Numbered from the stretch's first letter, positions 8,057 through 17,757 are shown. The stretch: 64,000 nt of DNA from Streptococcus parasuis (GCF_021654455.1 NZ_AP024276.1:1-64000), one strand, 5' to 3'. The notes: generated by a model not told the origin, from the sequence alone. Made by a program: numbers and translations.

Positions 8057-8452
8057 ATGACAAATACCATCTATATCCATCAGCCGGAAAAGGCGTTCAG
8101 CTTCACCCGGCTCCCGAATTTCCTCTTTGAAGCCCCCACATTCAAGCCCTTGTCCAACGAGGCAAAGGTTCTGCACGCCTTTATCCTGCGCCGGACAGAG
8201 TTATCCCGCAAGAATGGGTGGGCGGATGATTGCGGACGGATTTATCTGTACTATCCCATCTGCGAGGTGGTTGACCTGCTCCACTGTGGGCGGCAGAAAG
8301 CGGTAAACACCCTGCGGGAACTGCAATACGCCGGGCTGGTGGAGATCCAGAAGCAGGGCTGTGGAAAACCCAACCGCATTTTCCCAAAATCCTATGAAGC
8401 GGTTCCAAACACCGACTTCAAGAAATCCGGTTCTGGTACGCCGGAGGGCTGA
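8057..8452 (+). CDS. RepA N-terminal-domain replication initiator-like protein
   Basis: The 131-aa product resembles the RepA_N winged-helix domain: FSFTRLPNFLFEAPTFKPLSNEAKVLHAFILRRTELS, then GRIYLYYPICEVVDLLHCGRQKAVNTLRELQYAGLVEIQKQG. Full plasmid RepA proteins are longer, but short forms are common on integrative elements. It may start replication of the excised circle from a site inside or near its own gene. No good ribosome binding site is visible before the ATG. It lies between the Cys-rich protein and the relaxase. Confidence 0.75.
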   Translation: MTNTIYIHQPEKAFSFTRLPNFLFEAPTFKPLSNEAKVLHAFILRRTELSRKNGWADDCGRIYLYYPICEVVDLLHCGRQKAVNTLRELQYAGLVEIQKQGCGKPNRIFPKSYEAVPNTDFKKSGSGTPEG

Positions 8453-8550
8453 AAACCGTACTTATGAAGTGAGGAAATCACTCCCCGGAAGTACGAAAAC
8501 CGGACGGTATATAGAAATACAAAGATTAAAAAGATTTATTTATATTCTAT

Positions 8551-8622
8551 CCATTCCAATCCTATCCGAGCTAATTTCTGCGGGATTTTCCCTGTGGAAA
8601 ACCCCGGATAGGAAAGGAATGG
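8551..8622. repeat. 18-bp inverted repeat between repA-like and relaxase genes
   Basis: CCATTCC-AA-TCCTATCCG (8551-8568) pairs with CGGATAGGA-AA-GGAATGG (8605-8622), interrupted only by an AA/AA mismatch. A nested inner hairpin lies between them (GGG-TTTTCC with GGAAAA-CCC). The right arm ends four bases before the relaxase ribosome binding site AAAGGAG. It may control relaxase expression or serve as a replication signal. Confidence 0.8.
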
Positions 8623-8635
8623 GGAAAGGAGCAGA

Positions 8636-9580
8636 ATGGCACAACACGCAATTTTGCGGTTTGAGAAGCACAAGGGCAACCCGGCAAGGCCGCTGGAAGC
8701 CCATCACGAAAGACAGAAAGAACAATACGCCAGCAACCCCGACATTGACACAAGCCGGAGCAAGTACAACTTTCATATCGTCAAGCCAGAGGGCAGGTAC
8801 TATCATTTCATTCAAAACCGCATTGAACAGGCCGGGTGCCGAACCCGCAAGGACAGCACACGGTTTGTCGATACGCTGGTAACTGCCAGCCCGGAGTTTT
8901 TCAAGGGGAAATCCCCAAAGGAGATACAGGCGTTTTTCCAGAGGGCGGCGGACTTCCTCATTGGCCGGGTAGGACGGGAAAATATCGTGTCGGCGGTGGT
9001 ACACATGGACGAGAAAACGCCCCACCTGCATTTGACCTTTGTTCCGCTGACAAAGGACAACCGCCTGTGTGCAAAGGAGATTATCGGCAACCGGGCAAAC
9101 CTGACGAAGTGGCAGGACGATTTTCACGCCTATATGGTGGAGAAATATCCTGACTTGGAGCGTGGGGAGAGCGCCAGCAGGACAGGCCGGAAGCATATCC
9201 CCACCCGGCTTTTCAAACAGGCGGTTTCCCTCTCCCGGCAGGCAAGAGCCATTGAAGCCACACTGGACGGCATTAACCCGCTGAACGCCGGAAAGAAAAA
9301 AGAGGAAGCCCTCTCCATGCTGAAAAAGTGGTTCCCGCAGATGGAGAATTTCTCCGGGCAGTTGAAAAAGTACAAGGTCACAATCAATGACCTGCTGGCG
9401 GAGAATGAGAAGTTGGAAGCAAGGGCAAAGGCCAGCGAAAAAGGAAAGATGAAAGATACGATGGAACGGGCAAAGCTGAAAAGCGAACTGGACAATTTAC
9501 AGCGGCTGGTTGACCGTATCCCGCCGGATATACTGGCGGAACTGAAACGTCAGCAGCGGCACACGGTAAAGGAAAGGTGA
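8636..9580 (+). CDS. mobV: MobV/Pre family relaxase
   Basis: The Mob_Pre family nicks oriT and leads the transferred strand in mobilization. Near residues 122-132 is the metal-binding HMDEKTPHLH signature, preceded by RFEKHKG at the N-terminus and the N-terminal histidine-rich region EAHHERQ. At 314 aa it is shorter than plasmid MobM (about 494 aa) but keeps the whole catalytic domain; the C-terminal third is coiled coil (LLAENEKLEARAKASEKGKM..). The matching oriT lies at 4323-4360. An AAAGGAG ribosome binding site precedes the ATG. Confidence 0.9.
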   Translation: MAQHAILRFEKHKGNPARPLEAHHERQKEQYASNPDIDTSRSKYNFHIVKPEGRYYHFIQNRIEQAGCRTRKDSTRFVDTLVTASPEFFKGKSPKEIQAFFQRAADFLIGRVGRENIVSAVVHMDEKTPHLHLTFVPLTKDNRLCAKEIIGNRANLTKWQDDFHAYMVEKYPDLERGESASRTGRKHIPTRLFKQAVSLSRQARAIEATLDGINPLNAGKKKEEALSMLKKWFPQMENFSGQLKKYKVTINDLLAENEKLEARAKASEKGKMKDTMERAKLKSELDNLQRLVDRIPPDILAELKRQQRHTVKER

Positions 9581-9652
9581 TAGATATAAGCAGAAATTTT
9601 CGCCGCCTCTGTGCGGCATTGTACCTTGAAAACTGAATATGGAGGACACTGG

Positions 9653-9847
9653 ATGGCAAAAAGTGAAAGCGATATTTTTACACCCCGAACAGGGCAGGTT
9701 ATACAAGCAGAGAACGGCACGCAGTATTTTGTATGTGGGAACAACCGTATAAAAATCTCCGAACACTTCGCCGCAGGCGGGAAGCCCCTCGGTGATCTGA
9801 TTGTAGATGTGGTGCGGCATACCGCAGAAAAAGCCGCTTCAACCTGA
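9653..9847 (+). CDS. Small protein upstream of the recombinase (TnpW position)
   Basis: A 64-aa protein starting at the ATG at 9653 after GGAGG. It contains NGTQYFVCGNNRIKISEHF and GDLIVDVVRH. Tn4451-like elements carry small TnpV/TnpW proteins here, and the position and size fit TnpW, but I cannot confirm homology by eye. Function is unknown. Confidence 0.55.
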   Translation: MAKSESDIFTPRTGQVIQAENGTQYFVCGNNRIKISEHFAAGGKPLGDLIVDVVRHTAEKAAST

Positions 9848-9946
9848 TAGCCCATCATTGATAACACGCCCACGCTTATGATATAATTGCCATAGAGCAA
9901 AAGTATTGTAAGCGTGGGTTGTTTCTTTAGAAGGAGGATTTTTACG

Positions 9947-11569
9947 GTGAAACAACCTTACAATACTACGATTTACAACACGGCGCTTTATATGAGATTG
10001 AGCCGGGACGATGAACTGCAAGGAGAAAGCGGGAGTATTCAGACACAACGCATGATGCTCCGGCAATATGCCGCCGAGCATGGCCTGAATGTCATAGATG
10101 AATATATCGACGATGGATGGTCTGGAACGAACTTTGACAGGCCGGATTTTCAGAGAATGATTGATGACATTGAGGACGGGAAAATCAACTGCGTTGTTAC
10201 GAAGGATTTATCCCGCTTAGGCAGAAACTACATTCTGACCGGCCAGTACACGGAAATCTACTTTCCCAGCAAAGGCGTCCGCTATATCGCTGTCAATGAC
10301 AATGTGGACACCATCAACGGAGAGAATGAGCTTGCCCCATTCCTCAACATTCTGAATGAAATGCACGCCCGCCAGACCAGCAAAAAGGTAAAGGCGGCCA
10401 TGCGGACACGGTTCGCAAATGGCGCACACTATGGAGCCTATGCTCCGCTTGGCTATGTCAAAGACCCAGATAAGAAAGGCCATCTTCTGATTGACCCGGA
10501 AACAAGGTGGATTATCGAAAAGATTTTTGACCTTGCCGTTCATGGCCGGGGAGCCGCCAGCATTACACGGATTTTGGTCGAAGAAAAAGTACCTACTCCC
10601 GGCTGGCTGAATTTCCAGAGATACGGCACTTTCGCAAATATCTATGCCGGAGCGCCGGAGGAAAAAGCCTATGCGTGGACGATAGCGCAGGTGAAAAGTA
10701 TTCTGAAAGAGGAAACCTATATCGGACACAGCGTCCACAATAAGCAGACCAACATTTCATTCAAAAACAAGAAGAAAGTACGCAAGCCAAAAGAGGAATG
10801 GTATCGTGTGGAGAACACCCACGAAGCGATTATTTCCGAAGATGTGTTCCGTCAAGTACAGGAGCAGATTTGCAACAGGCGCAGACGGCAGAAGAACGGC
10901 ACAACACAGATATTTTCCGGGCTGGTAAAATGTGCGGACTGCGGCTGGTCGCTGGCCTATGGTATGAACAGCCAGAACAAAAATCCCTATGCCCACTACC
11001 ATTGTAGCAAGTACGGGCAAGGATTGCACCAGTGTTCCATGCACTATATCCGCTATGATGTGCTTTACGCCTATGTCCTTTCCCGTCTGCAATACTGGTC
11101 TGTGCTGGCACAGCAGGATGGGGACAAACTTCTGAAACGGCTACTTAACGCCAGCGACAAGGAACGCAATACTGCAAGGAAGCGGCAGACAGCCGAACTG
11201 AAAAAGGCGGAAAAGCGCAAAGCAGAAGTAGACACCCTGTTTGCAAAAATGTATGAGGACTGGTCTGCCGGACGCATTACAGAATACAATTTCAATATGC
11301 TGTCCGAAAAGTATCAGGGCGAACAGCGAGAATTGGACGTAAAAATTGAACGGCTTCACGAAGCGATGGAGACCGCCGCCCAGACAGCGGTTGACGCTGA
11401 AAAGTGGATAGGTCTGATGAAACAGTATGTCAATCCCACAGAATTGACGGCTGAACTTCTGAATACGCTGATTGAAAAAATCCTTGTCCATGAAGCGGTC
11501 AAAAGTGAGGACGGAAGCCGGGAACAGGAAGTGGAAATCTTCTACCGCTTTATCGGCAAAATCGAATGA
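9947..11569 (+). CDS. Large serine recombinase, TnpX/TndX type
   Basis: The 540-aa product catalyses integration and excision of the element. It has the resolvase domain with catalytic Ser19 in YMRLSRDDE, then GWSGTNFDRPDFQRMIDDIE and VTKDLSRLGRN. A recombinase domain follows (GAYAPLGYVKDPDKKGHL...), then a zinc ribbon (CADCGWSLAYG...YHCSKYG...QCSMHYI, about 329-360) and a C-terminal coiled coil with VNPTELTAELLNTLIEKI. The GTG start at 9947 was chosen because AAGGAGGA lies 8 bases before it. It is the last gene before the right end, about 40 bp from the attR arm, the normal place for this class. Confidence 0.95.
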   Translation: MKQPYNTTIYNTALYMRLSRDDELQGESGSIQTQRMMLRQYAAEHGLNVIDEYIDDGWSGTNFDRPDFQRMIDDIEDGKINCVVTKDLSRLGRNYILTGQYTEIYFPSKGVRYIAVNDNVDTINGENELAPFLNILNEMHARQTSKKVKAAMRTRFANGAHYGAYAPLGYVKDPDKKGHLLIDPETRWIIEKIFDLAVHGRGAASITRILVEEKVPTPGWLNFQRYGTFANIYAGAPEEKAYAWTIAQVKSILKEETYIGHSVHNKQTNISFKNKKKVRKPKEEWYRVENTHEAIISEDVFRQVQEQICNRRRRQKNGTTQIFSGLVKCADCGWSLAYGMNSQNKNPYAHYHCSKYGQGLHQCSMHYIRYDVLYAYVLSRLQYWSVLAQQDGDKLLKRLLNASDKERNTARKRQTAELKKAEKRKAEVDTLFAKMYEDWSAGRITEYNFNMLSEKYQGEQRELDVKIERLHEAMETAAQTAVDAEKWIGLMKQYVNPTELTAELLNTLIEKILVHEAVKSEDGSREQEVEIFYRFIGKIE

Positions 11570-11591
11570 CACATCTTGAGATACCCAACAA

Positions 11592-11614
11592 TATCTTTAA
11601 CTAAGGGAAACGGG
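11592..11614. repeat. attR: right inverted repeat and GG core
   Basis: TATCTTTAACTAAGGGAAAC (11592-11611) is the inverted partner of the left arm at 4161-4180. It is followed by one base and GG (11613-11614), after which the interrupted regulator resumes in frame. Confidence 0.75.
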
Positions 11615-11855
11615 TGAAGCAACGCCAGATATTGATAAACTGGTCCAGCTGGCAGAAATTTTTGATGTCAGTCTAGACTATCTGGTTTTAGGAAAAGAAC
11701 CTGAGAACAATACCAAGGAAACAGGAACATATCAAACAGCAGAGCAAAAAATGGATATTTGGCAATTTATTGCTGGCTATTGGTGGATTGTGCTCTCTAT
11801 TTTGGGATATTTATCTTGGTTTCTACCTCATATTTTGCCATCTATTTTTGGATGA
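11614..11855 (+). pseudogene. XRE-family regulator, 3' fragment
   Basis: Codons from 11616 read EATPDIDKLVQLAEIFDVSLDYLVLGKE, the usual continuation of an XRE helix-turn-helix domain. A linker and one hydrophobic segment (FIAGYWWIVLSILGYLSWFLP) follow, then TGA at 11853-11855. The fragment has no start of its own. The intact host protein would be about 118 aa with a C-terminal membrane anchor. A hairpin terminator follows at once. Confidence 0.9.
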
Positions 11856-11858
11856 TAC

Positions 11859-11887
11859 AAAGCTTGTTGATTCGCAAGCTTTTTTTC
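11859..11887 (+). terminator. Terminator of the split regulator
   Basis: AGCTTG and CAAGCT form a 6-bp stem with an 8-base loop, followed by a T-run. It now lies on the far side of the inserted element from the gene's promoter. Confidence 0.8.
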
Positions 11888-11940
11888 AAATTTTCTGCTA
11901 TAATAGTCATGATTGAATTTTTAATTGGAGAGTAAAAAAC

Positions 11941-13056
11941 ATGGCTTTAACAGCAGGAATCGTAGGTTTACCTAACGTAGGTAAATCAACCTTATTTAAT
12001 GCAATTACAAAGGCAGGAGCGGAAGCAGCAAACTACCCGTTCGCAACAATTGATCCGAACGTCGGTATGGTGGAAGTACCTGATGAGCGGTTACAAAAAT
12101 TGACCGAACTCATTACCCCTAAAAAAACAGTGCCAACTACTTTTGAATTTACCGATATTGCTGGTATCGTCAAAGGTGCTTCAAAAGGTGAAGGGCTTGG
12201 AAATAAATTCTTGGCCAATATCCGTGAGGTGGATGCCATTGTTCACGTTGTCCGTGCTTTTGATGATGAAAATGTTATGCGTGAACAAGGCCGTGAAGAT
12301 GCATTTGTGGATCCAATCGCAGATATTGATACCATTAACCTAGAATTGATTTTGGCGGACCTAGAGAGCATCAACAAGCGTTATGCGCGTGTTGAAAAAA
12401 TGGCCCGTACTCAAAAAGACAAGGATTCTGTGGCAGAATTTACGGTTCTTGAAAAAATTAAGCCAGTTTTAGAAGATGGAAAATCTGCCCGTACCGTATC
12501 ATTTACTGATGAAGAACAAAAGATTGTGAAACAGTTGTTCCTCTTGACTACTAAGCCAGTACTCTACGTAGCCAATGTTGATGAGGATAAGGTAGCTAAT
12601 CCAGACTCTATCGCATATGTCCAACAAATTCGTGATTTTGCTGCGACAGAAAATGCAGAAGTGGTGGTGATTTCTGCGCGTGCAGAAGAGGAAATTTCAG
12701 AACTAGACGATGAAGACAAGGGTGAGTTTTTGGAAGCTCTTGGTTTAACAGAATCTGGCGTGGACAAATTAACCCGTGCAGCCTACCACTTACTTGGATT
12801 AGGTACTTACTTTACAGCAGGAGAGAAGGAAGTACGTGCATGGACTTTCAAACGGGGGATTAAAGCACCTCAAGCTGCAGGTATTATTCACTCAGATTTT
12901 GAAAAAGGCTTTATCAGAGCAGTAACCATGTCCTATGATGATTTAATCAAGTATGGTAGCGAAAAGGCTGTAAAGGAAGCTGGGCGTCTTCGTGAAGAAG
13001 GAAAAGAATATGTCGTTCAAGATGGTGACATCATGGAGTTCCGTTTTAATGTCTGA
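11941..13056 (+). CDS. ychF: Redox-regulated ATPase YchF (Obg-family)
   Basis: YchF is a universally conserved P-loop protein of the Obg group that prefers ATP and binds ribosomes. The 371-aa product has [15 protein letters not shown] near residues 8-20 (G1), a [21 protein letters not shown]3 region, and the C-terminal TGS domain ([13 protein letters not shown]...[11 protein letters not shown]). Length is the family norm. GGAGAG precedes the ATG. Its position next to pth and the origin is conserved in streptococci. Confidence 0.97.
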   Translation: MALTAGIVGLPNVGKSTLFNAITKAGAEAANYPFATIDPNVGMVEVPDERLQKLTELITPKKTVPTTFEFTDIAGIVKGASKGEGLGNKFLANIREVDAIVHVVRAFDDENVMREQGREDAFVDPIADIDTINLELILADLESINKRYARVEKMARTQKDKDSVAEFTVLEKIKPVLEDGKSARTVSFTDEEQKIVKQLFLLTTKPVLYVANVDEDKVANPDSIAYVQQIRDFAATENAEVVVISARAEEEISELDDEDKGEFLEALGLTESGVDKLTRAAYHLLGLGTYFTAGEKEVRAWTFKRGIKAPQAAGIIHSDFEKGFIRAVTMSYDDLIKYGSEKAVKEAGRLREEGKEYVVQDGDIMEFRFNV

Positions 13057-13643
13057 TAGCCAACAATTCCCATTCTCTAATACCGTATTTACAAAGTGCT
13101 TAGGTAGAGGAATTGATAGAAAAAGAGTTCGTAGAATAATAGGACTAGTATTCGGTTGGGAAGTATTTTCCAGCCTTTTGGTATTTCTGATTGTTTAGTT
13201 TGTTTTTAGCACTAGGCATCGAACTATTGGCAGTACTAGAGTACAGCAAAGTGAGTGTGAAGTAACTTGACCAGTTCAAAAAGAGTACCTCCTCACTTCC
13301 AAATATGTAGGTTCGGGCTTCTATGGTCACCTTCTAATTTTACGGTGACCAGCTGAAACAGTTTTCCAAACAAGCCTCGCTTTTATTTTTTTAGCTCGGG
13401 TTAAAACAGTCATTTCCCTGACAGTTTTAATCCACCCCACTGGACTATTTTGACACAAACTTCGTTTGTTTTATTTCCTACCTCTAAGAATCTCCCAGAT
13501 TGTTAGAGCAATCAACCACTGCGCTGAGATGTTGACACGAACTCTGAGAAGTGGTCCTGGGCTTGAGCCTAGCCTCATCTGGAAATAAGGAAACGGTTCA
13601 ATGAAGTAATAAAAGATAAACTAAATGACAATAAGGAGGATAA
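13057..13643. other. 587-bp intergenic region with hairpins, no convincing gene
   Basis: A 49-codon frame (13049-13198) overlaps the end of ychF but has no known pattern. Downstream are an 8-bp perfect hairpin, TGGTCACC (13324-13331) with GGTGACCA (13344-13351), and an imperfect TTAAAACAGTCA/TGACAGTTTTAA hairpin near 13403-13434. An AAACTTCGTTT mini-hairpin lies near 13458. The last part (13490-13600) has no coding look and may hold the pth promoter. It could be a dispersed repeat or a small RNA; I cannot tell. Confidence 0.5.
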
Positions 13644-14213
13644 ATGACACGATTGATTATTGGTCTAGGGAATCCAGGAGACCGTTATTTTGAAACCAAG
13701 CATAATGTTGGTTTTATGCTTATTGATAAAATTGCTAAGCGTGAAAATGTAACCTTTACCCACGATAAGATTTTTCAAGCTGATATTGCAACAACTTTCA
13801 TTGATGGAGAAAAAATCTTTTTAGTTAAACCAACTACGTTTATGAATGAGTCAGGAAAAGCTGTCCATGCTCTGATGACCTACTATGGTTTAGACGAAAA
13901 AGATATTTTAGTTGCATACGATGATTTAGATATGGCTGTTGGGAAAATTCGTTTTCGCCAAAAAGGTTCTGCTGGCGGCCATAATGGAATAAAATCTATC
14001 GTTAAATATATTGGAACACAAGAATTCGATCGGATTAAAATTGGAATTGGTCGCCCTAAAGGGAAGATGAGTGTTGTCAATCATGTCTTATCAGGATTTG
14101 ATGCAGAGGATCGCATTGAAATTGATTTAGCACTAGATAAACTTGACAGTGCTGTCAACTTTTATTTAGAAGAAGATGATTTTGAAGCAATTATGAGAAA
14201 GTTTAACGGATAA
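13644..14213 (+). CDS. pth: Peptidyl-tRNA hydrolase
   Basis: Pth cleaves peptidyl-tRNAs released from stalled ribosomes. The 189-aa product has the family motifs [19 protein letters not shown] (with catalytic His near residue 21), [38 protein letters not shown] and a C-terminal VLSGFDAED segment. AAGGAGG precedes the ATG. The stop overlaps the mfd start by one base (TAATG), so translation is coupled. Confidence 0.98.
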   Translation: MTRLIIGLGNPGDRYFETKHNVGFMLIDKIAKRENVTFTHDKIFQADIATTFIDGEKIFLVKPTTFMNESGKAVHALMTYYGLDEKDILVAYDDLDMAVGKIRFRQKGSAGGHNGIKSIVKYIGTQEFDRIKIGIGRPKGKMSVVNHVLSGFDAEDRIEIDLALDKLDSAVNFYLEEDDFEAIMRKFNG

Positions 14214-17200
14214 TGAATATATTAGATATACTTCACAAGAATAAGCAAATCAACCAATGGCAGTCAGGATTGAATAAATCAACTAGGCAATTGCTGTTGG
14301 GGCTTTCTGGAACGAGTAAATCTTTAGTCATGGCTACTGCTTATGATTGTCTAGCAGAGAAAATAATGATAGTGACTGCTAGTCAGAATGAAGCTGAAAA
14401 GCTAGTAGCAGATTTAACAGCGATAATTGGTAGTGAGAATGTTTACAACTTCTTTACAGACGATAGTCCGATTGCAGAGTTTATATTTGCCTCAAAAGAA
14501 CGAATCCAGTCAAGAATTGACAGCTTGAATTTTTTGACTGACACCACTCGGTCAGGAATTATTGTTGTCAGTATGGCAGCTTGTAGGGTTTTATTGCCAA
14601 ATCCAGTAGCCTATAAAAATGCAAAGATTCAAATTGAAATAGGTCAAGAATTTGAAGTTGACACTCTTGTAAAGAAACTTGTTAATATTGGTTATAAGAA
14701 AGTGTCTCGTGTCTTAACACAGGGAGAATTTAGCCAACGTGGTGATATACTAGATATTTTTGATATGCAAGCAGACTCACCATATCGCATGGAATTTTTT
14801 GGAGACGAGATTGATGGTATTCGAATTTTTGATGTGGATAGTCAAAAATCTTTAGAAAATCTAGATAAAGTCACCATTGCTCCTGCTTCAGATATCATTT
14901 TGTCTTCGGAAGATTATGAGCGAGCGAGACAAAAAATTCAAACAGCCATTGAACATTCAAGTATAGAAGATCAGCAGTCTTATTTACGCGAAGTATTAGC
15001 AGATATGCAAGCGGAGTATAGACATCCAGACTTGCGTAAATTCTTGTCTTTTTTATATGAAAATTCATGGACCTTATTGGACTATTTACCTAAGAGTTCG
15101 CCTCTATTTTTAGATGATTTTCATAAAATTGCTGACAAACAAGCACAGTTTGAAAAAGAGGTTGCTGAATTATTGACAGATGATTTACAAAATAGTAAAT
15201 CCGTGTCAAGTATACAGTATTTTGCATCAACGTATTCAGAATTAAGAAAATATAAACCTGCTACCTTCTTTTCGAGTTTTCAAAAGGGGTTGGGAAATGT
15301 AAAATTCGATGCACTTTATCAATTTACACAACACCCTATGCAAGAATTCTTCCACCAAATTCCACTTTTAAAGGAAGAATTGACTCGGTATGCTAAGTCA
15401 AAGAATACGGTCATAATTCAAGCAAGTTCTGAATCAAGTTTACATACTTTACAAAAATCTTTACAAGAGTATAATATCCAACTACCATCTTATCCATCAG
15501 ATAAGTTGGTAGAAGGTCAACAACAAGTTACTATTGGGCAATTTACAGCTGGGTTTCATCTGATGGATGAAAAGCTTGTTTTGATTACTGAAAAAGAGAT
15601 TTTTAATAAAAAAATTAAGCGTAAGGTTCGAAAAACGAATATTTCTAATGCTGAGCGCATAAAGGACTATAGTGAGCTAGCTGTTGGTGACTATGTTGTT
15701 CACCATGTTCACGGTATTGGTCAGTATTTAGGAATTGAAACCATTGAAATTTCAGGAATTCATCGTGATTATCTGACTGTCCAATATCAAAATGCAGATC
15801 GAATTTCCATTCCAGTCGAACAAATAGATCTTCTCTCCAAATACTTAGCATCTGATGGAAAAGCTCCAAAAGTTAATAAATTAAATGATGGTCGTTTCCA
15901 GCGAACAAAACAAAAAGTTCAAAAACAGGTAGAAGATATAGCAGACGATTTAATTAAACTATATGCTGAGCGTAGCCAACTAAAAGGCTTTGCCTTTTCA
16001 CCAGATGATGAGAATCAGGTTGAGTTTGACAACTACTTTACACATGTGGAAACCGACGACCAACTTCGTTCCATTGATGAAATTAAGAAGGACATGGAAA
16101 AAGACTCTCCAATGGATCGTTTATTAGTAGGAGATGTTGGTTTTGGTAAAACAGAAGTAGCTATGCGTGCTGCCTTTAAAGCTGTCAATGATGGCAAACA
16201 GGTTGCTATTCTTGTACCAACGACTGTTCTGGCCCAACAACATTATGCGAATTTCCAAGAACGGTTTGCAGAGTTTCCTGTAAATGTGGATGTTATGAGT
16301 CGTTTTAAAACAAAGGCAGAGCAGGAAAAAACACTTGAGAAGTTGAAAAAAGGACAAATTGATATCCTGATTGGGACCCATCGTCTTCTATCAAAAGATG
16401 TTATTTTTGCAGATTTAGGTTTACTGGTTATTGACGAAGAGCAACGGTTCGGTGTCAAGCATAAGGAACGCTTGAAGGAACTGAAAAAGAAAATTGATGT
16501 CTTAACATTGACTGCTACCCCAATTCCTCGCACTCTACAAATGTCTATGCTAGGGATAAGAGATTTATCAGTAATTGAGACTCCACCGACCAATCGGTAT
16601 CCTGTTCAGACATATGTGATGGAAACAAATCCATCTGTAATTCGAGATGCAGTTCTAAGAGAAATTGATCGAGGAGGGCAGGTTTACTACCTTTACAATA
16701 AAGTTGACACTATTGAACAAAAAGTGTCTGAATTGAGAGAATTAGTCCCAGAAGCTACTATAGGATATGTTCATGGTCAAATGTCAGAAATCCAATTAGA
16801 AAATACTCTCTATGCCTTTGTAGAGGGTGAGTATGATATTCTAGTGACTACAACAATCATCGAAACAGGTGTTGATATTCCAAATGCTAATACACTGTTT
16901 ATTGAGAATGCAGATCACATGGGACTGTCAACTCTTTATCAACTTAGAGGACGTGTTGGCCGTTCCAGTCGGATTGCCTATGCCTATCTCATGTACCGTC
17001 CAGACAAGTCCTTGACAGAAGTAGCTGAAAAACGTTTGGAGGCAATCAAGGGCTTTACAGAACTAGGATCAGGTTTCAAGATTGCTATGCAAGATTTGTC
17101 TATTCGTGGTGCAGGTAATATTTTAGGTGCTGCCCAGTCAGGATTTATTGATTCTGTAGGTTATGAACTGTATTCACAATTGCTAGAACAGGCTATTTTA

Positions 17201-17707
17201 GAAAAACAAGGCAAGTCAGCTCAGCGTCAGAAAAGTAACTCTGAGGTCAACCTACAGATTGATGCTTATCTACCAAGTGACTACATTGCTGACCAACGGC
17301 AAAAAATCGAAATTTACAAACGCATCAAGAGCATTGACAGTCGTGTAAACTATCAAGAATTACAAGAAGAATTGATAGACCGTTTTGGTGAATATCCAGA
17401 TGTTGTTGCATACTTACTTGAAATTGGACTTCTTAAATCATATCTGGACCAGGTCTTTTGTCATACTGTTTTAAAACGACAACATCAGGTGATTGTCACA
17501 TTTGAACCGATGGCAGGTCAAATTTTTCTGACGCAAGATTATTTCGAAGCACTTTCTTCCACTAATTTAAAAGCTCAGATAACAGAAAATAGAGGAAAGT
17601 TGGCAATTATTTTTAATGTGCAACAGAAAAAAGAATATGAGATTTTAGGAGAAATGATTTCTTTTGCTGAAAAGTTGCAAGAAATAAAGGCTAGAAAGGC
17701 AGAATAA
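14213..17707 (+). CDS. mfd: Transcription-repair coupling factor Mfd
   Basis: Mfd removes RNA polymerase stalled at lesions and recruits UvrA. At 1164 aa it has family length. The N-terminal UvrB-like part (EFSQRGDILDIF) is followed by the RNA-polymerase-interaction domain (YVVHHVHGIGQYLGIE). The translocase comes next, with Walker A GDVGFGKTEVAMRAAF near 640, DEEQRFGVKHKE, LTLTATPIPRTLQMS, and the TRG motif region (LRGRVGRSSR). The C-terminal domain is intact. It is transcribed with pth. Confidence 0.98.
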   Translation: MNILDILHKNKQINQWQSGLNKSTRQLLLGLSGTSKSLVMATAYDCLAEKIMIVTASQNEAEKLVADLTAIIGSENVYNFFTDDSPIAEFIFASKERIQSRIDSLNFLTDTTRSGIIVVSMAACRVLLPNPVAYKNAKIQIEIGQEFEVDTLVKKLVNIGYKKVSRVLTQGEFSQRGDILDIFDMQADSPYRMEFFGDEIDGIRIFDVDSQKSLENLDKVTIAPASDIILSSEDYERARQKIQTAIEHSSIEDQQSYLREVLADMQAEYRHPDLRKFLSFLYENSWTLLDYLPKSSPLFLDDFHKIADKQAQFEKEVAELLTDDLQNSKSVSSIQYFASTYSELRKYKPATFFSSFQKGLGNVKFDALYQFTQHPMQEFFHQIPLLKEELTRYAKSKNTVIIQASSESSLHTLQKSLQEYNIQLPSYPSDKLVEGQQQVTIGQFTAGFHLMDEKLVLITEKEIFNKKIKRKVRKTNISNAERIKDYSELAVGDYVVHHVHGIGQYLGIETIEISGIHRDYLTVQYQNADRISIPVEQIDLLSKYLASDGKAPKVNKLNDGRFQRTKQKVQKQVEDIADDLIKLYAERSQLKGFAFSPDDENQVEFDNYFTHVETDDQLRSIDEIKKDMEKDSPMDRLLVGDVGFGKTEVAMRAAFKAVNDGKQVAILVPTTVLAQQHYANFQERFAEFPVNVDVMSRFKTKAEQEKTLEKLKKGQIDILIGTHRLLSKDVIFADLGLLVIDEEQRFGVKHKERLKELKKKIDVLTLTATPIPRTLQMSMLGIRDLSVIETPPTNRYPVQTYVMETNPSVIRDAVLREIDRGGQVYYLYNKVDTIEQKVSELRELVPEATIGYVHGQMSEIQLENTLYAFVEGEYDILVTTTIIETGVDIPNANTLFIENADHMGLSTLYQLRGRVGRSSRIAYAYLMYRPDKSLTEVAEKRLEAIKGFTELGSGFKIAMQDLSIRGAGNILGAAQSGFIDSVGYELYSQLLEQAILEKQGKSAQRQKSNSEVNLQIDAYLPSDYIADQRQKIEIYKRIKSIDSRVNYQELQEELIDRFGEYPDVVAYLLEIGLLKSYLDQVFCHTVLKRQHQVIVTFEPMAGQIFLTQDYFEALSSTNLKAQITENRGKLAIIFNVQQKKEYEILGEMISFAEKLQEIKARKAE

Positions 17708-17757
17708 ATTTCTCAATTGAATGAAAAAATGGTAGAATATTTACTTGAGGTAAAGGT

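Larger units (their letters stand above)
4160..11614. mobile_element. Integrative mobilizable element (TnpX/TndX-type serine recombinase, MobV, ANT(6) cargo)
   Basis: About 7455 bp between GG dinucleotides, with 20-bp imperfect inverted repeats just inside both ends, inserted in a small XRE regulator gene. The backbone is clearly more GC-rich than the flanking streptococcal DNA and resembles Clostridia-type elements. Order from the left: hairpin array and oriT, ant(6) and a P-loop protein (minus strand, AT-rich), XRE regulator (minus), then Cys-rich VLP protein, RepA-like initiator, MobV relaxase, a small TnpW-position protein and the large serine recombinase (plus). It has no conjugation machinery, so transfer would need a helper. 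Known Tn4451/Tn5397-like integration modules support integration and excision by the serine recombinase. Confidence 0.9.

Noticed and set aside
4160..11617. GA as the recombination core, as in Tn4451/Tn5397
   Set aside because: Using GA at 4159-4160 and 11616-11617 breaks the reading frame of the rejoined regulator; GG restores it.
13049..13198. 49-codon frame overlapping the end of ychF
   Set aside because: No ribosome binding site apart from ychF coding sequence, and no recognised pattern; left as part of the unexplained intergenic region.
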